A stretch of 64,000 nt of DNA. It comes from Chaetorhynchus papuensis. Lineage: Eukaryota > Chordata > Aves > Passeriformes > Rhipiduridae. The DNA lies in assembly GCA_013396525.1 (NCBI GenBank), contig VWYX01000717.1, forward strand, positions 104,884 through 168,883, read 5' to 3'. Below the pieces are notes generated by a model. The model was not told where the DNA came from. It worked only from the letters and a program-made list of their open reading frames with translations, and ran no database searches. The position numbers were made by a program, and so were the translations under genes. Each line of letters opens with the position of its first letter. Within the stretch, counting starts at the first letter, position 1. Shown here piece after piece: positions 11,361 to 23,100 of this stretch.

Positions 11361-12759
11361 TATGTTTACAGGTGTCCAGCCCTGCACAGAGCCCTCAGGG
11401 TGACGCACTCGGCCCTGGTTCAGGTTTCCCAGACAGTGGCACCAGGGCAGGAGGGGTTGAGCTGCTCCGGGAATGCACCTGACTTCTGTGACAACATCAT
11501 CCACACGCCAAAAGAATGAAAGGATTACTGAAGAGTAACCCAGCAAACATTCACAAAGTGCCTGTTAGCAGGTTTGCACAGATGGGAGCTTTATTGCGCA
11601 AGAAAAAGTTGTAACTCAGGTTTGATTTCACCAAAGGAGCCTCTGTTGAACTTACTAGGTGTAAATTCCCTGTCTTAGCTTTAAAGATTAATTACAGAGA
11701 AGTCAAATGATAAAGAGGTGGGCACAGTATACCCAGGAGTAAACTGCTGCCAGTTTCTATCAGCAGGGAAGTTTCTGTCCAGTGCAGAGGAGCTTTGGAT
11801 GTTTAACTATGACCATCATCCAGCAGCTTTCCCAGGAAAAACTGTAGGGTTGGGATAATTTATTAAAAGTAAAAGCCAAAGTTGGAGAAGCCTAAGTTTA
11901 GAACTGCTTGAGGTAACTTCAGATAATGAGGTCCATTTCTGAGTGCAGCAGAACTCTATGAAAATTTAAATTTTGCTTCTGTGTAGAGCAAAAGACCTGG
12001 GAAATTCACTACAAATCTTTTTTATTTTGCATATTTCCCTTATAAGCAGTAGTACAGTCATCTAACCAAGGTGTTACACTCACTCTTTAGAAGGCTCATT
12101 GCAAATTAATTGCAAATAGATAATTATTACCTTAGTTTGTTGCAAAGGTTGTTGCCAGGTACTTCCCACACAGTCGTGGCCTCCGTAGCCTTTCCTCCCC
12201 ATCTGGGGTAGAATTTCAACATCACAGCAAAACTTTATGAACTGAAGTTACTTCCCACATACACAGAAATAAATTCTTGCAGGATCCAATTTGGACAGGC
12301 TGTTACTTTCATCTCCTACGGCAGCGCTGTGTTCCCAGCATGGATGAAAGAGAATATTTTCAGGAATAAAATCCCCTGGGATTTCTGTAACCATGGTAAC
12401 ACGTATAGATAGCAGGCCTGGTTCTAACCTGTGTTTTATCGTTCCAGCAGTAAAGAACTGGGTTCTATAAATAACCATCCTGGCCACTGGAATAAAGTAC
12501 TGGCCTTTTGCTTTCCCATCAAAAGAAAATTTTAAAAAGTTAATATACTGCTACAGTTAGGGTAAAGTGCCAAGATCAGTGCTGTGATAACTCGAAGTGG
12601 GATGTCTTGTTTCCTAAGTAAGAAAGGAAAGAGTATTCAGATTTTTAATGAATACCAGATAAATATGAATTTTTTGTAATAATAAATTCATATTTCACTG
12701 CTGAATAAATAACAGACCTTAAGCTTGAAATAAAAAATTAAAAAATAAAAAGCATCCCC
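11361..12759. other. Intergenic spacer between BCAS3 promoter and PPM1D 3' end
   Basis: I recognise no gene or repeat here. It is AT-rich with small homopolymer tracts. It separates the PPM1D poly(A) site from the BCAS3 promoter by only about 2.3 kb in total (10.5-12.75 kb). Confidence 0.6.
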
Positions 12760-13649
12760 ATCAAATTTTCATGTGTTTTATTGAGGTGAACATACACATG
12801 GTCCACATAGTCAATGAAAATAGTCATAAAATAATTTAAGAACTTGTGTTGAAAGGTATTAGCAGCACCATCGGTATTGGAATAGCAGAAAACACATCTC
12901 AGAAGGGCAGTTATGCCTGGGTAAAATGCCATCATTTGGAACAGGGGATGGGAATGGCTTTGTCGGATGCTCTGGGGAGTTGGAGTTTTTAAAACACACT
13001 TTTTTTGCTAAATACTTTTGACGATTATTGTTACAAAAAATACAACTAAATAAGATACTGCATAGTATTTTAATTAACATAAAATCGACATTGAGGTGTG
13101 TAAAGCAAGACTCAAATCTCTGCTTCCACATACATTTCATTTCTGAGTAGAGAAATCTAAAATTTAAAACCAAAATATAGACCTAGTGTATTCTCTAAAA
13201 GACACACTTTAGGTGGAACGTATCAGACTACGAAAATACATATCTTCCATTCTGTTTAATAATTTACTTTAGTTAAAAAGTTGTGAAATTCTCCTCACAA
13301 GAAGCGTATACAAATTGATGACTTTAGTAAATTAACAAAAAGGATTATTTTACTTTTTGTTTTTGTGGTTTTTTTTAAAACAAGGCTTAGCCCCGCCATA
13401 ACAATTATACAAGGAAGAAAAGAGACTACATTTATATGAAGGAATACAAATTTACACACATTTTACAGTGACTTATACCCTACACATCTACAAAATTCAC
13501 AGTTATAATACAAGCAAGTACAAGGCTGGGATAAAGCTGTCGGATACCAAAAAAAGTTCCTACTTTAAAAAAAGATCAACGGGAAGAGCTTCAAACTTGT
13601 GCACCCACCTGGCAAACTCGGCGGGGCCGGCGAGGCCGCTGCCTCAGGC
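12760..13649 (-). other. PPM1D: PPM1D 3' UTR
   Basis: The stretch follows the PPM1D stop codon on the minus strand and is AT-rich without a sensible reading frame. It ends at an AATAAA (12782-12777) followed by T-rich minus-strand sequence, a plausible cleavage region near 12760. The length of about 0.9 kb is reasonable for this gene. The exact end is inferred. Confidence 0.65.
12777..12782 (-). promoter_or_regulatory. PPM1D polyadenylation signal AATAAA
   Basis: The plus-strand TTTATT reads AATAAA on the minus strand. A T-rich element (TTTTTATTTTTTAATTTTTT) lies downstream at about 12726-12752, as expected of a cleavage site. Confidence 0.6.
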
Positions 13650-14195
13650 TCAGCAGACGCACACGGCTTTCCTGGGCGGGTGGAACAGGGAGCTGCCGAG
13701 CTTCTTCTGCCCGCGGAGGCTGCGCCGCATCGCCAGCTTGGACGGGGTCCTGCGCTGCGGGGTGGCGGCCGCGCCCTCGCCCGGGCCCCGGGCCAGCCCC
13801 CGCCGCGGCTTCTTCACCGCCGGGCCCGAGTTGGATTCCTCCAATGTCCGCTTAAAGCTCGCCGGCGGCGTCCTCTCCGCGTCCTGCGCCTTTGTTTGCC
13901 CGTTAGGGGACACCTTGAAGCCTTTTTGGTCCGTGCCCGAATTGGCCGAGTTGGAAGGGGAGAGGCTGACCGACAAACCATTGCTGTAGGATTCCTGTAG
14001 CCTCAAAGCCAGGGCTTTGCTGCACTTCTCCTCCTGGGGGCCTGAATCCTTCGGGGTTCCTCCTGAGGAAGGTAAATTGCTTTTGGCAATCTCGTTTGGC
14101 AGCTCCAGGTATTTTTCTGAAAGCATGTTGCTGTGCAGGAGGGGAGGAATGGACTCAGCAGCGTTCAGTCGTGGCCAGGGGTCATCTTCTAACAG
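13650..14195 (-). CDS. PPM1D: PPM1D exon 6 (last coding exon)
   Basis: The exon has 546 nt with acceptor TTCCCTCAG and encodes 181 residues and TGA. It begins LLEDDPWPRL, carries RTPPASFKRTLEESNSGP and KKPRR, and ends SKLAMRRSLRGQKKLG with CVC. This is the regulatory tail; in human it contains a second NLS, and truncations there stabilise the protein. The segment LARGPGEGAAATPQRRT is GC-rich and diverges from human. Confidence 0.96.
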   Translation of the reverse strand: MLEDDPWPRLNAAESIPPLLHSNMLSEKYLELPNEIAKSNLPSSGGTPKDSGPQEEKCSKALALRLQESYSNGLSVSLSPSNSANSGTDQKGFKVSPNGQTKAQDAERTPPASFKRTLEESNSGPAVKKPRRGLARGPGEGAAATPQRRTPSKLAMRRSLRGQKKLGSSLFHPPRKAVCVC

Positions 14196-17100
14196 CTGAG
14201 GGAAAGGAAACAAAATATTTAGGCATAAATACAAGCACAGACTCACAGAATGATTTGGGAAGGGACCTTAAAGATCTCTCAGTTCCAAACTCTGCCACGG
14301 GCAGGGACACCTTCCACTATCCCAGCTTGCTCCAAGCCCTGTCCCACCTGGCCTTGGGACAGACTTTATCCTTTGAGGGTGGAGACAGTGTTTAGAAGTG
14401 TGACACTTTTAGAATTTCCCTAAACCTCATCAAAGGCAGAAGAATCCTACTCCAGAGCAGACTCATTTCTCTCCCTGGCCTAACACCATCAGGGCAGGCA
14501 GCAGGAAGAGGCTCCTGACCTTTGTTACGTTCAGCACTCTCAGTTACTGCATAACCAGGCCAAACTCCTCCTCACAGCTGTCCCCACTGCCCACAGAGAG
14601 GGGCAGTGTCAGACACAGCCATGGAAAAACAGTTCCTGTTCGCTATGCAAAGTTACACTTGTTACTGCTATGGATTCCTCCAGCTCCATCCCTCACTGCA
14701 CATCCCTGGGAAGCACAGTCAGAGATGTCCTGAGAAACAGGCACTTCCTAAACTCTGACCCTCATCTCTTCTGCAGCCTCTGAGAAGTGTTTTTGCCTCA
14801 TTCTCAGCTTTACCAACAGGAAAATGGGGACAATACTTGCTCTCGCTATCCACAGGGGGATTATGAAAATTAGTGTTGATGCAGTGCCCTGAAGATAGGA
14901 ATTCTGACCTTATTAAAGATTTAATTGTGAAGAAATCCCTGGTTACTCAGTGAGTCCTTCAAAAGTAAATTTCAAGGCCACACCACACACCCTCAGTGGA
15001 AGGCAAACAGCAGTTATTATTTTAAGAAAATCATGTGCTGGAAACTGCAATGCACACAGCTGAATCAGTCAGGGCAACATCTCAGGTGAATAAACAGATG
15101 CTTCTGAAGTCACAGCCCAGAACAACTCCAAGTTTAATAAAATGCACTCCAAAAGAAAAGATAATCGGGATTGTTCCCAGCATCCACACTGGTTTTCCAC
15201 TCCTCTCTTGCTCCCCATGTGTAGACAAAACCATTTAGATAATATTCCTTTAAAGGTCTAAAGTGACACAAGACCTTTATGAATGGTACTTAAAAGGTTA
15301 CTCTTCATCTCAGTTCCTGCAGAACCCAGAAGGACACCAGATCACACACACAGAGCAGCTCTGACAATGCTACTTCAGCTGCTCAGTGTAATTTTTGACA
15401 TTGTGTCACATAAAACTCAGTTTTATGGTTTTTATTGTGCAAGACATTTAATGTTGTGGCTCTTTTCCCCAACTTCTCCTGCTGGTGCAAACAGCTGAGA
15501 CTGAACAAGGCTTTGGGAAGCCAAGGAAAGGCAGAGGATGGACTGCTGGAGAGCGATGTAACAGAACAGGAAAAATAAACCACAAATCACCAATTTAATT
15601 TCTCAACAATCCAATCAATCTTTCTCACTGGCCTCAGGAATACTGGAATTAATTTGGTATTAGTAATTGCTGCCAGAAGGATAAGCAATTAAGAAATACT
15701 TTTGTTTAATCAAGAAACTTTGGTCTCCATCTCTTTCCAAATTAATTGTTTCAGCAGGTAGCAGCTGTCAGGAATCAAGGCCATCCCTGCTTCCTTCACA
15801 GAAACTGTGATTGAACATTTTAGGAGCATTTACAATTTAATTTTTTTCTTCCTCAAGATTTTGCTAGGTTTAAAGCTCTTTTCATGGATTTTGCTCCACC
15901 AGATGAAAGGGGAGGAGACAAAGTTGAAGCTTGCCATTTTATTAGCGGCTTGTTTCTCCCAAGGGAATGTTCAAAACTCCCTTTTTAATTTCTGCTTTCT
16001 TTTCCTTTGCCCAAAGGACAATTATCTGAAGATACTGCAGAACATCAAAGGACAGTGACTTAAATCAGGAGCAGCTGGTAATTACTGAAACAAACAGCCA
16101 CTCATAACTACACTCCAGTTCTTAGAGGGGGGGAAAAGCCACAAAACAACAAAACAAAAACCCTCTGAAGAGCTCTGCTTTATGTTAACGGCTCAAACTC
16201 ACAGCCTCCAGAAAGACCTGATGTTATGATGTCTCTGCCTCCAACAAAGAACATCAAATCAGCCAAAGGAAGATAACGGGATCTCCCGGTACAGAAAGAA
16301 AATGTTCTTTACAGCAACATGTGTTGGAACAAATTAACCTTAAAAAGTAAAATAAAATAAAAGCCCAACCACAACCAAACAAACCCAAATCAAAGCACCC
16401 CCTGTCAGGAACACATTCACAATCTGCAATCCCTGGGCTGGGCAAGCTACAAAAGCAAGACAGGAAGAGAAACTGCAGCCCAGCCTTAAAAAATGAAGGG
16501 GATGTGTTGGGTTCTTGCTCTTTTAAACCTCTGGTCCCTCTCTCTCTCAAAAGGCTGCCTTGGATTTTGGGGAGGATCTCGGAAAACTTACTTGTAAGAA
16601 ACAATGCAGTTCAAGGTTTGTGAAGTTACAGTACTAATGTCTCCCACATGAGGGAGGGAGCACAGATCAACAACTACCAATAAACAACCAGCAGCAATTC
16701 TGAAAATTCATACATTGGAACAATAAAGGCAGAGCGTTAATGTCTTTTAAGAAACATTGTTAAAAGTTGGTCCATTCCTCCACAGCTTTGCATGTGGAAG
16801 TATTGAGGATATGTTAAATTCCTGGATTACAACTGTAGCTTTCACAGAATATCCAGAGCTGGAAGAGACCCACACAGATCACGGAATAGCAACACCATGT
16901 TTTATCCAACTGAGCCAATCTCAGTAACAGATTATCTAGACACATACAGCAAAAATTCAAACTTAAAGCAACATTAAACAGCGATGTAAACTACAGGTCA
17001 GGAGTTTCTAAAAGTATTAATCTCTGGCAATGGTCTGATTGCCCCAGGGAGCCGGGTGAAGGCAGAAAGGGACCACAGAGAGCCCTTACCTTGAGCGGGG

Positions 17101-20100
17101 GCGTGCAGCAGCGGGAGGGGGTGAGGCCGCTGGCGTCGGGGCTGCTGTAGCTGGGCCCCTCGGCCAGGTTGAGCACCAGCTCCTCGTCGCCGTCCCAGCG
17201 GCCGCGCTCGCGCAGGGGGGCGATGCAGATGACGATGGCGCTCGTGTTGTCCGCCCGCAGCATCCGCTGCCTCCAGCGGCCCAGAGCCCGCCCCACCAGC
17301 ATCCGAGCNNNNNNNNNNNNNNNNNNNNNNNNNNNNNNNNNNNNNNNNNNNNNNNNNNNNNNNNNNNNNNNNNNNNNNNNNNNNNNNNNNNNNNNNNNNN
17401 NNNNNNNNNNNNNNNNNNNNNNNNNNNNNNNNNNNNNNNNNNNNNNNNNNNNNNNNNNNNNNNNNNNNNNNNNNNNNNNNNNNNNNNNNNNNNNNNNNNN
17501 NNNNNNNNNNNNNNNNNNNNNNNNNNNNNNNNNNNNNNNNNNNNNNNNNNNNNNNNNNNNNNNNNNNNNNNNNNNNNNNNNNNNNNNNNNNNNNNNNNNN
17601 NNNNNNNNNNNNNNNNNNNNNNNNNNNNNNNNNNNNNNNNNNNNNNNNNNNNNNNNNNNNNNNNNNNNNNNNNNNNNNNNNNNNNNNNNNNNNNNNNNNN
17701 NNNNNNNNNNNNNNNNNNACACAGGGTGACCATCACACAGAGCCACGTCATGCCACACAGACACACGCATTCCTATAAACCACGCCCCAAAGTGCCTCCA
17801 TTCAGAAATTCTAATCAAAACACATCTTCCTTCTTAACAAAATACACTTTAAATCAGTTTGTGGTATAATCCACATATATACAGCGCTTTAAACGGTATA
17901 AAGAGCTTGTAACACATCAGTAGCTGAGGTTTGCAGAGTGTTTACGCTCTGATGCTCCATATAAATTCTCAACTGTTTTGTAAAATAAATCAGACAATAA
18001 TTTAATTCAGTCTAAGCAACTGTCTGCATTATAACATGCACCTTAATGTGAAATGAATTTAATGTTCAGACAGCATTTTGTGTAACTTCTTTAGAGAAGA
18101 AACTCATTATCTCCTTTATTACTCATAGACAACACCCTGCTAGTCAAATTTCCCCAAAACAACAAGCAAGTATGTTAAGATCCGTGGTATTTAACATCAG
18201 CCACATCGTAACAACTTTTATCTTGTGGCAAAACCATCGCTATGCCTAAACCCCACCAACGCTGCGGGGTACTTTTCATCCCTACCAGACTGCACAGTTT
18301 TTAGACGTAACAAGTATGAAATTTCCACACTGACTTCTGGCCACTGCTCTCACCATGAAATACTTCTTCTCCTCGTGATCCTGGCACATGGAGATGGCAT
18401 CCTGAGGTGGGATCATGTTCCAGAGCCCGTCACTGCCAAGGATGATGTACTTGTGCTTCTGGGGATCGATGGTGTGCACGCTGGTGTCAGGCTCGGGGGA
18501 CACCACAAATTCCCCACTGTAGAAGTCGTAGCTCCAAAGATCACCTGGCCAAGCAGAAAATGGGTTGGAATTGTTACATAACACACGAGAAATCTCACTC
18601 TTGGAAAACAGAGAAAAGTGTTCCCAGGAAAAGCATCCCCACCGACCTTGAGTCATCAGCAGGAACACAAAAATTCCAGCCCAGTCACTGCTCAGCTGCT
18701 GCCACCTTCTAATAATATTTAACCTAAACCAAGCTGTATTCAGAGGTCTTCTACTCTCTTAAAACAAGTATTTGGGGGAAAAGGAGAAATGGAACAGATT
18801 AATACCTAGAAAATGGTGAAATCTCAGTCACTGCCCAAACTAAAACCTATCTGAATTAATCAAGTTCTCCTTAAACAGAAGTAAAACCTTGACTTGTTGA
18901 TCCTACACCAAATGTGCAAATATTTTTGAGTGCAGGTGCCACAGGGAAGGGACAAAGGAAAAAGCAAAGGAGGAGACTGAAGCCTTTTCCCTGCTAAATT
19001 CCCTTTGCCATTCCTTTTCCTCCCACAGCATGAGCATCACTTGCAAAGCCACACAGGGCTCTCTGCAGCTGAACACCATGTGCCAAGTTTGGGAGTTGGA
19101 GAGGAGCCACAGGAACACAGGCACTGCCTGAGCTCCTGCAGGAAGGCAGAAAATCAGAGCTCAAGCCTCTCCCTAGGACGGCCTCACGCAGGGAACATTT
19201 CTATTTTTAAATCTCTCTCACTGTGTGAATGAGTTTGGGGTCACCTCACCAGAAACAAAGCTGAACAACACATCTGAGTCAAATCATCTGCTGGGTCAAG
19301 AGCTCCCTCCAAACCATCCTCAAGTAAAAACCACTCCAGCAGAAAAATGCATTTCCACAACAATTTATTTCAATTCTATTTATCAAGTATACTTGAAAAA
19401 TTAAAAACCTTTTCTAAGGCTGGGCCCTCAAATCAAGAATGGTGATAATTTGCCCTAACAACTTTTTTCTTTATTTCCATGTTCACAAACAGCTTCCTGT
19501 AGTGATAAGCAACAAAAAGTAACATTATTATTATTACTACTTGCAAGCACTGACTACATTTTTCTGTGCAGAACACACAGCTTTAAAAGCAGAAATTAAT
19601 TAAAATGTCAGCGTTGAGCAGCAAACAGAAGCTCAACAAGTCTAAGTAAGGTTTTGTCAGGCTCTTCCTTTGCTGGACAAAGCCTGCAGCTTCTTCCACA
19701 TCCATCAGCACCCCTTTTAAAGACAATAAATAAGCATTTTGTCTTCCTCCTTGCCTCCATTAGCTTTGCCTTAAGCTATCAACCAGTTGAAAAGACTTTT
19801 CCAGAATCAGGAAAGGGAATACTTCAACTCAATTACCCCACTCCACCGCAGCCGGCGGGGCCGGCCCATCCTCATTAAAGCCCCGATTCTCCCCGGCTGC
19901 AGCAGCAGCAGCCCCACAAGCACATGCTGCTAATGAGGGCTAATTAAAAGCCAAGCCTGCTCCTACAGAGGTGCACTCGGCTGCCACAGGCTCCCAACAA
20001 AGCCAGCTGGCAGCGAGATCAAAATAAATACTGTAACACGAGAGCTGAGCTCCAGCACGGCAATTATTGGATGTGAATTGCCACGGAAAGTCCTCCTGCA

Positions 20101-23100
20101 CTCCGAGATTCTCACATCGATCCCTCTGTCACGGCCATAGCAGGTAAAATAAACAAGAGCAGCATCAATTCCCAATGTACATCATATTTTTACATGTCCC
20201 TTTCCCACTTTGTTCATATTCACGTAGGAGAAATGACAACATGTTATTAGCTGAATCGGTTTTTTAATTAAAAATACAGTGCTAGGTGATAAAAATAACC
20301 TGATGTTCATTAATTCGGGCTCATCTACAGACATGTCATCCTGTCCATCTGCTGCCCTTCCCGAGGAAACAGCCAAGCAAGCACCGCACTGATTTCAGGG
20401 GATCTGCTCCAGGAGGAACAGGGCTCCTCACAGGGATAACTGGGAACAGCACAGAGCTCACAAGGCCGACTCCAAGGGTCAGGAACTTGCTGAAGGGCAA
20501 AGAGTGACTCTCACAGATCTATCCACTCTGAGCCCACTAAGGCCAACCCATCCCACGGGGTGGGGGACATTTTTTTAATTTTTTTTTTTCCCCTGAAGGG
20601 CAGAGCTCCCCAGACTCAGCCAAAGCTTCCTAGAGCTGTGCCCAGCCGTGTCCCCTCCCTGCCCAGGAACACAAGCCTGGAGAGGTGCTTCCCATGGCAG
20701 CCTCTCTCACGACTCTGGGAAGGGAAAAGGGAGAGGAGAGCAGCCAGAAAGCAGAGAACACGTTTCCCTGAGCATTTCAAAGTGCTCTGAAGTCTTTAAT
20801 TCCGTTCCAAAGCAAGCAGACAGAGCAGTGACCCTCTGGCAGCCTGGGAAGCTGGGATGTGCCAAAGGCTGGTGTTACAGGGCTGGAATGCCAGGCTCTC
20901 AGGCTGCCATTTGGGAGCCAGACTATTTTGGTTCTCAATTAAAACCCAAACATTTACAAAACTCTTGACAATCTTGTTCTTTAAAATCTTACACATTGGG
21001 AGTATTTCTTTCAGTGTGAGGTTTGCATATTTCTTTTCCAAACCAAAAAAAGAGAAAAATTATTAATGTGGATCCTTCCGTATCTTCCAGAAAAACCTGT
21101 TTCTTAGTCCTGATTCAAACCAGAGAAACATACAGAGATCTACACTGCATCTTACAAAATGAAATAGATGTTTGAAATCAGATACTAAAGGAGCAGGAAA
21201 CTAATTTAGCTGCCTGTAAGAATATATCAAACTCTGCAGTCTCTCTTATCTGCTTACTGTTACCTTATAAATACAACAACAAACCTACTTCTAAGTCAAC
21301 TGCTGCCAGGGAAGTAATTGAAGTTACAAACAAAAACACCCGTCACACAAGTGGGCTGGATTGGATTAAGCCCAAAGCCTTCTTAGAGCAAAAGCATGTC
21401 CAGAAATCACATAAATCAAGTCTTTCATTTCTGTTTCTGGAGATGCTGTTTTGCATATAAAAACAGCTTTTGGTTTTAATAGAGGAAAGAAAACCTCTAC
21501 TTTTGTAACTCAGTCCAAAACAAAACCCCAGTCTGATTAATCCCAGAGCTTTTAAAAATCAAAGTTTTTCTCCACAAGGAGCCACAGGTGCCCTCATATG
21601 ATGTGTGTTAACACACAGATCCCCAGAGCAAAGCACACACCCTGCATTTGGCACAGCACACTTATTGTTTTGTATCAGGGCTGAAGAAAATTGTACAAGC
21701 TACAGCAAGACATCCTAAGGACAAGAAAAGAATCCCAAATGCACCCCAAGTTTGTCTGGTTTTATAGAGATAAAACAGAAAAGCAATTATCAACAGAAGC
21801 TGGAAATTGCTGTGCAATACTTAAATACAACTTATAAAATTCCATGTGATTGATGTTCATGGTGGCGCCTACAATGCAGCAGGCAGGAAAAACTGAGTGG
21901 CAGCTGTGCCCACTCTGTTTGGTAATTTTTAAAAAATAGTTAAACGCACATAGAAAACCCTAAAACCTTATACAGGAATTTCCTCAGATCATTTGAGGTC
22001 AGCCAAAGCCTCTTCTCCAGGATTTCACGGTATGTGCATTCAGAGAGCATCACAAAACAGTGCTGGCACCCCATCAGTTGTTCTGGGAAGCAGCTTCCCT
22101 GTCCCTGTCAAAGGTTCCTGCTGCAGCTCCCCATGGATTCCCTGCTCTGGCACAGAACTCCTCCTAGAGGGCAGCAGGAAATTCCTGTTCTTAGGAGGAG
22201 TCACACCTGTACCGTGGAGGCTGCTCCACCTGAAACCCAGGGGTGAGGCTATTATATCCCTACAGAAAAACCAGGGAAGGGAGAGTTCACGTTCCCACAG
22301 GAGGGAGTGGTTGAACTAACGGGTTCCTGGCTCAGGTTTCATCATTTATCCATTTAAACACCTCCCAAACAGCTCCAGCAGTGCCAGGTAATCCCTCACT
22401 AAAGATTCACGAGTATCTATTACAAGGCAAATTAGTATAAAAAAAAAAAGATGTTCTCATTGCCCAGAAAAGGTCAGCAGAAGTAGCTGTGAAAATACAG
22501 AACTCTGCTACAGCTTAAAATGTTTCATTGGGAGACACAGAAACCTGCTGTGTACGTTAAAGCAGCTTACAGATGCTTTACAGAGACAGCACAAAGCCCA
22601 AATATTTCTGACCTGTTACGGGGCTATAAATAAATTAAGCATTATTTAAATACTTAAATACAGCCACTGTGCATACCACAAATGCTTATTTTAGGGCAGA
22701 GGGACGCTTGTGACAATCAGAACAGGAAAGGGGATGTCAACAGAATTAATCTGGCCAAAAGGATTTCTTCTGCACCAGGATTTTCTGCTGGCTGAATATT
22801 TGACCAATGCAACTTTTCCACGGTGCTGGGACCAGCCTCCCCTCCTGCCTGGCTCCCAGTTGCAGTCACAGGAACAAAAGATGCATCAAAATTAAGTGTC
22901 CACTTCTTGCAATCCAGGAGGAACACCTCCCCTGTCCTGCAGGAGGGAACAACAAGGATGTGTTGCTCAGGGAATGAAGATTTGTTTGCTACTCATCTAT
23001 TAACTCCAAAGGATTTACTCAAACTCTCAGGTTTTCCTAACCACAAAATAAACACTATCCTAACTAAAATGTGACATAAAAAGACCTTCAGGTACTGAGA

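Larger units (their letters stand above)
14196..17089 (-). other. PPM1D intron 5
   Basis: There is a CR1 fragment at about 14240-14400 and a short CR1-like scrap at about 16843-16882. The rest is AT-rich unique sequence with no recognised gene. Confidence 0.7.

Noticed and set aside
16991..17818. 275-codon minus-strand frame
   Set aside because: It is open only because 410 Ns are read as unknown residues. Only 17308-17090 is real PPM1D exon 5.
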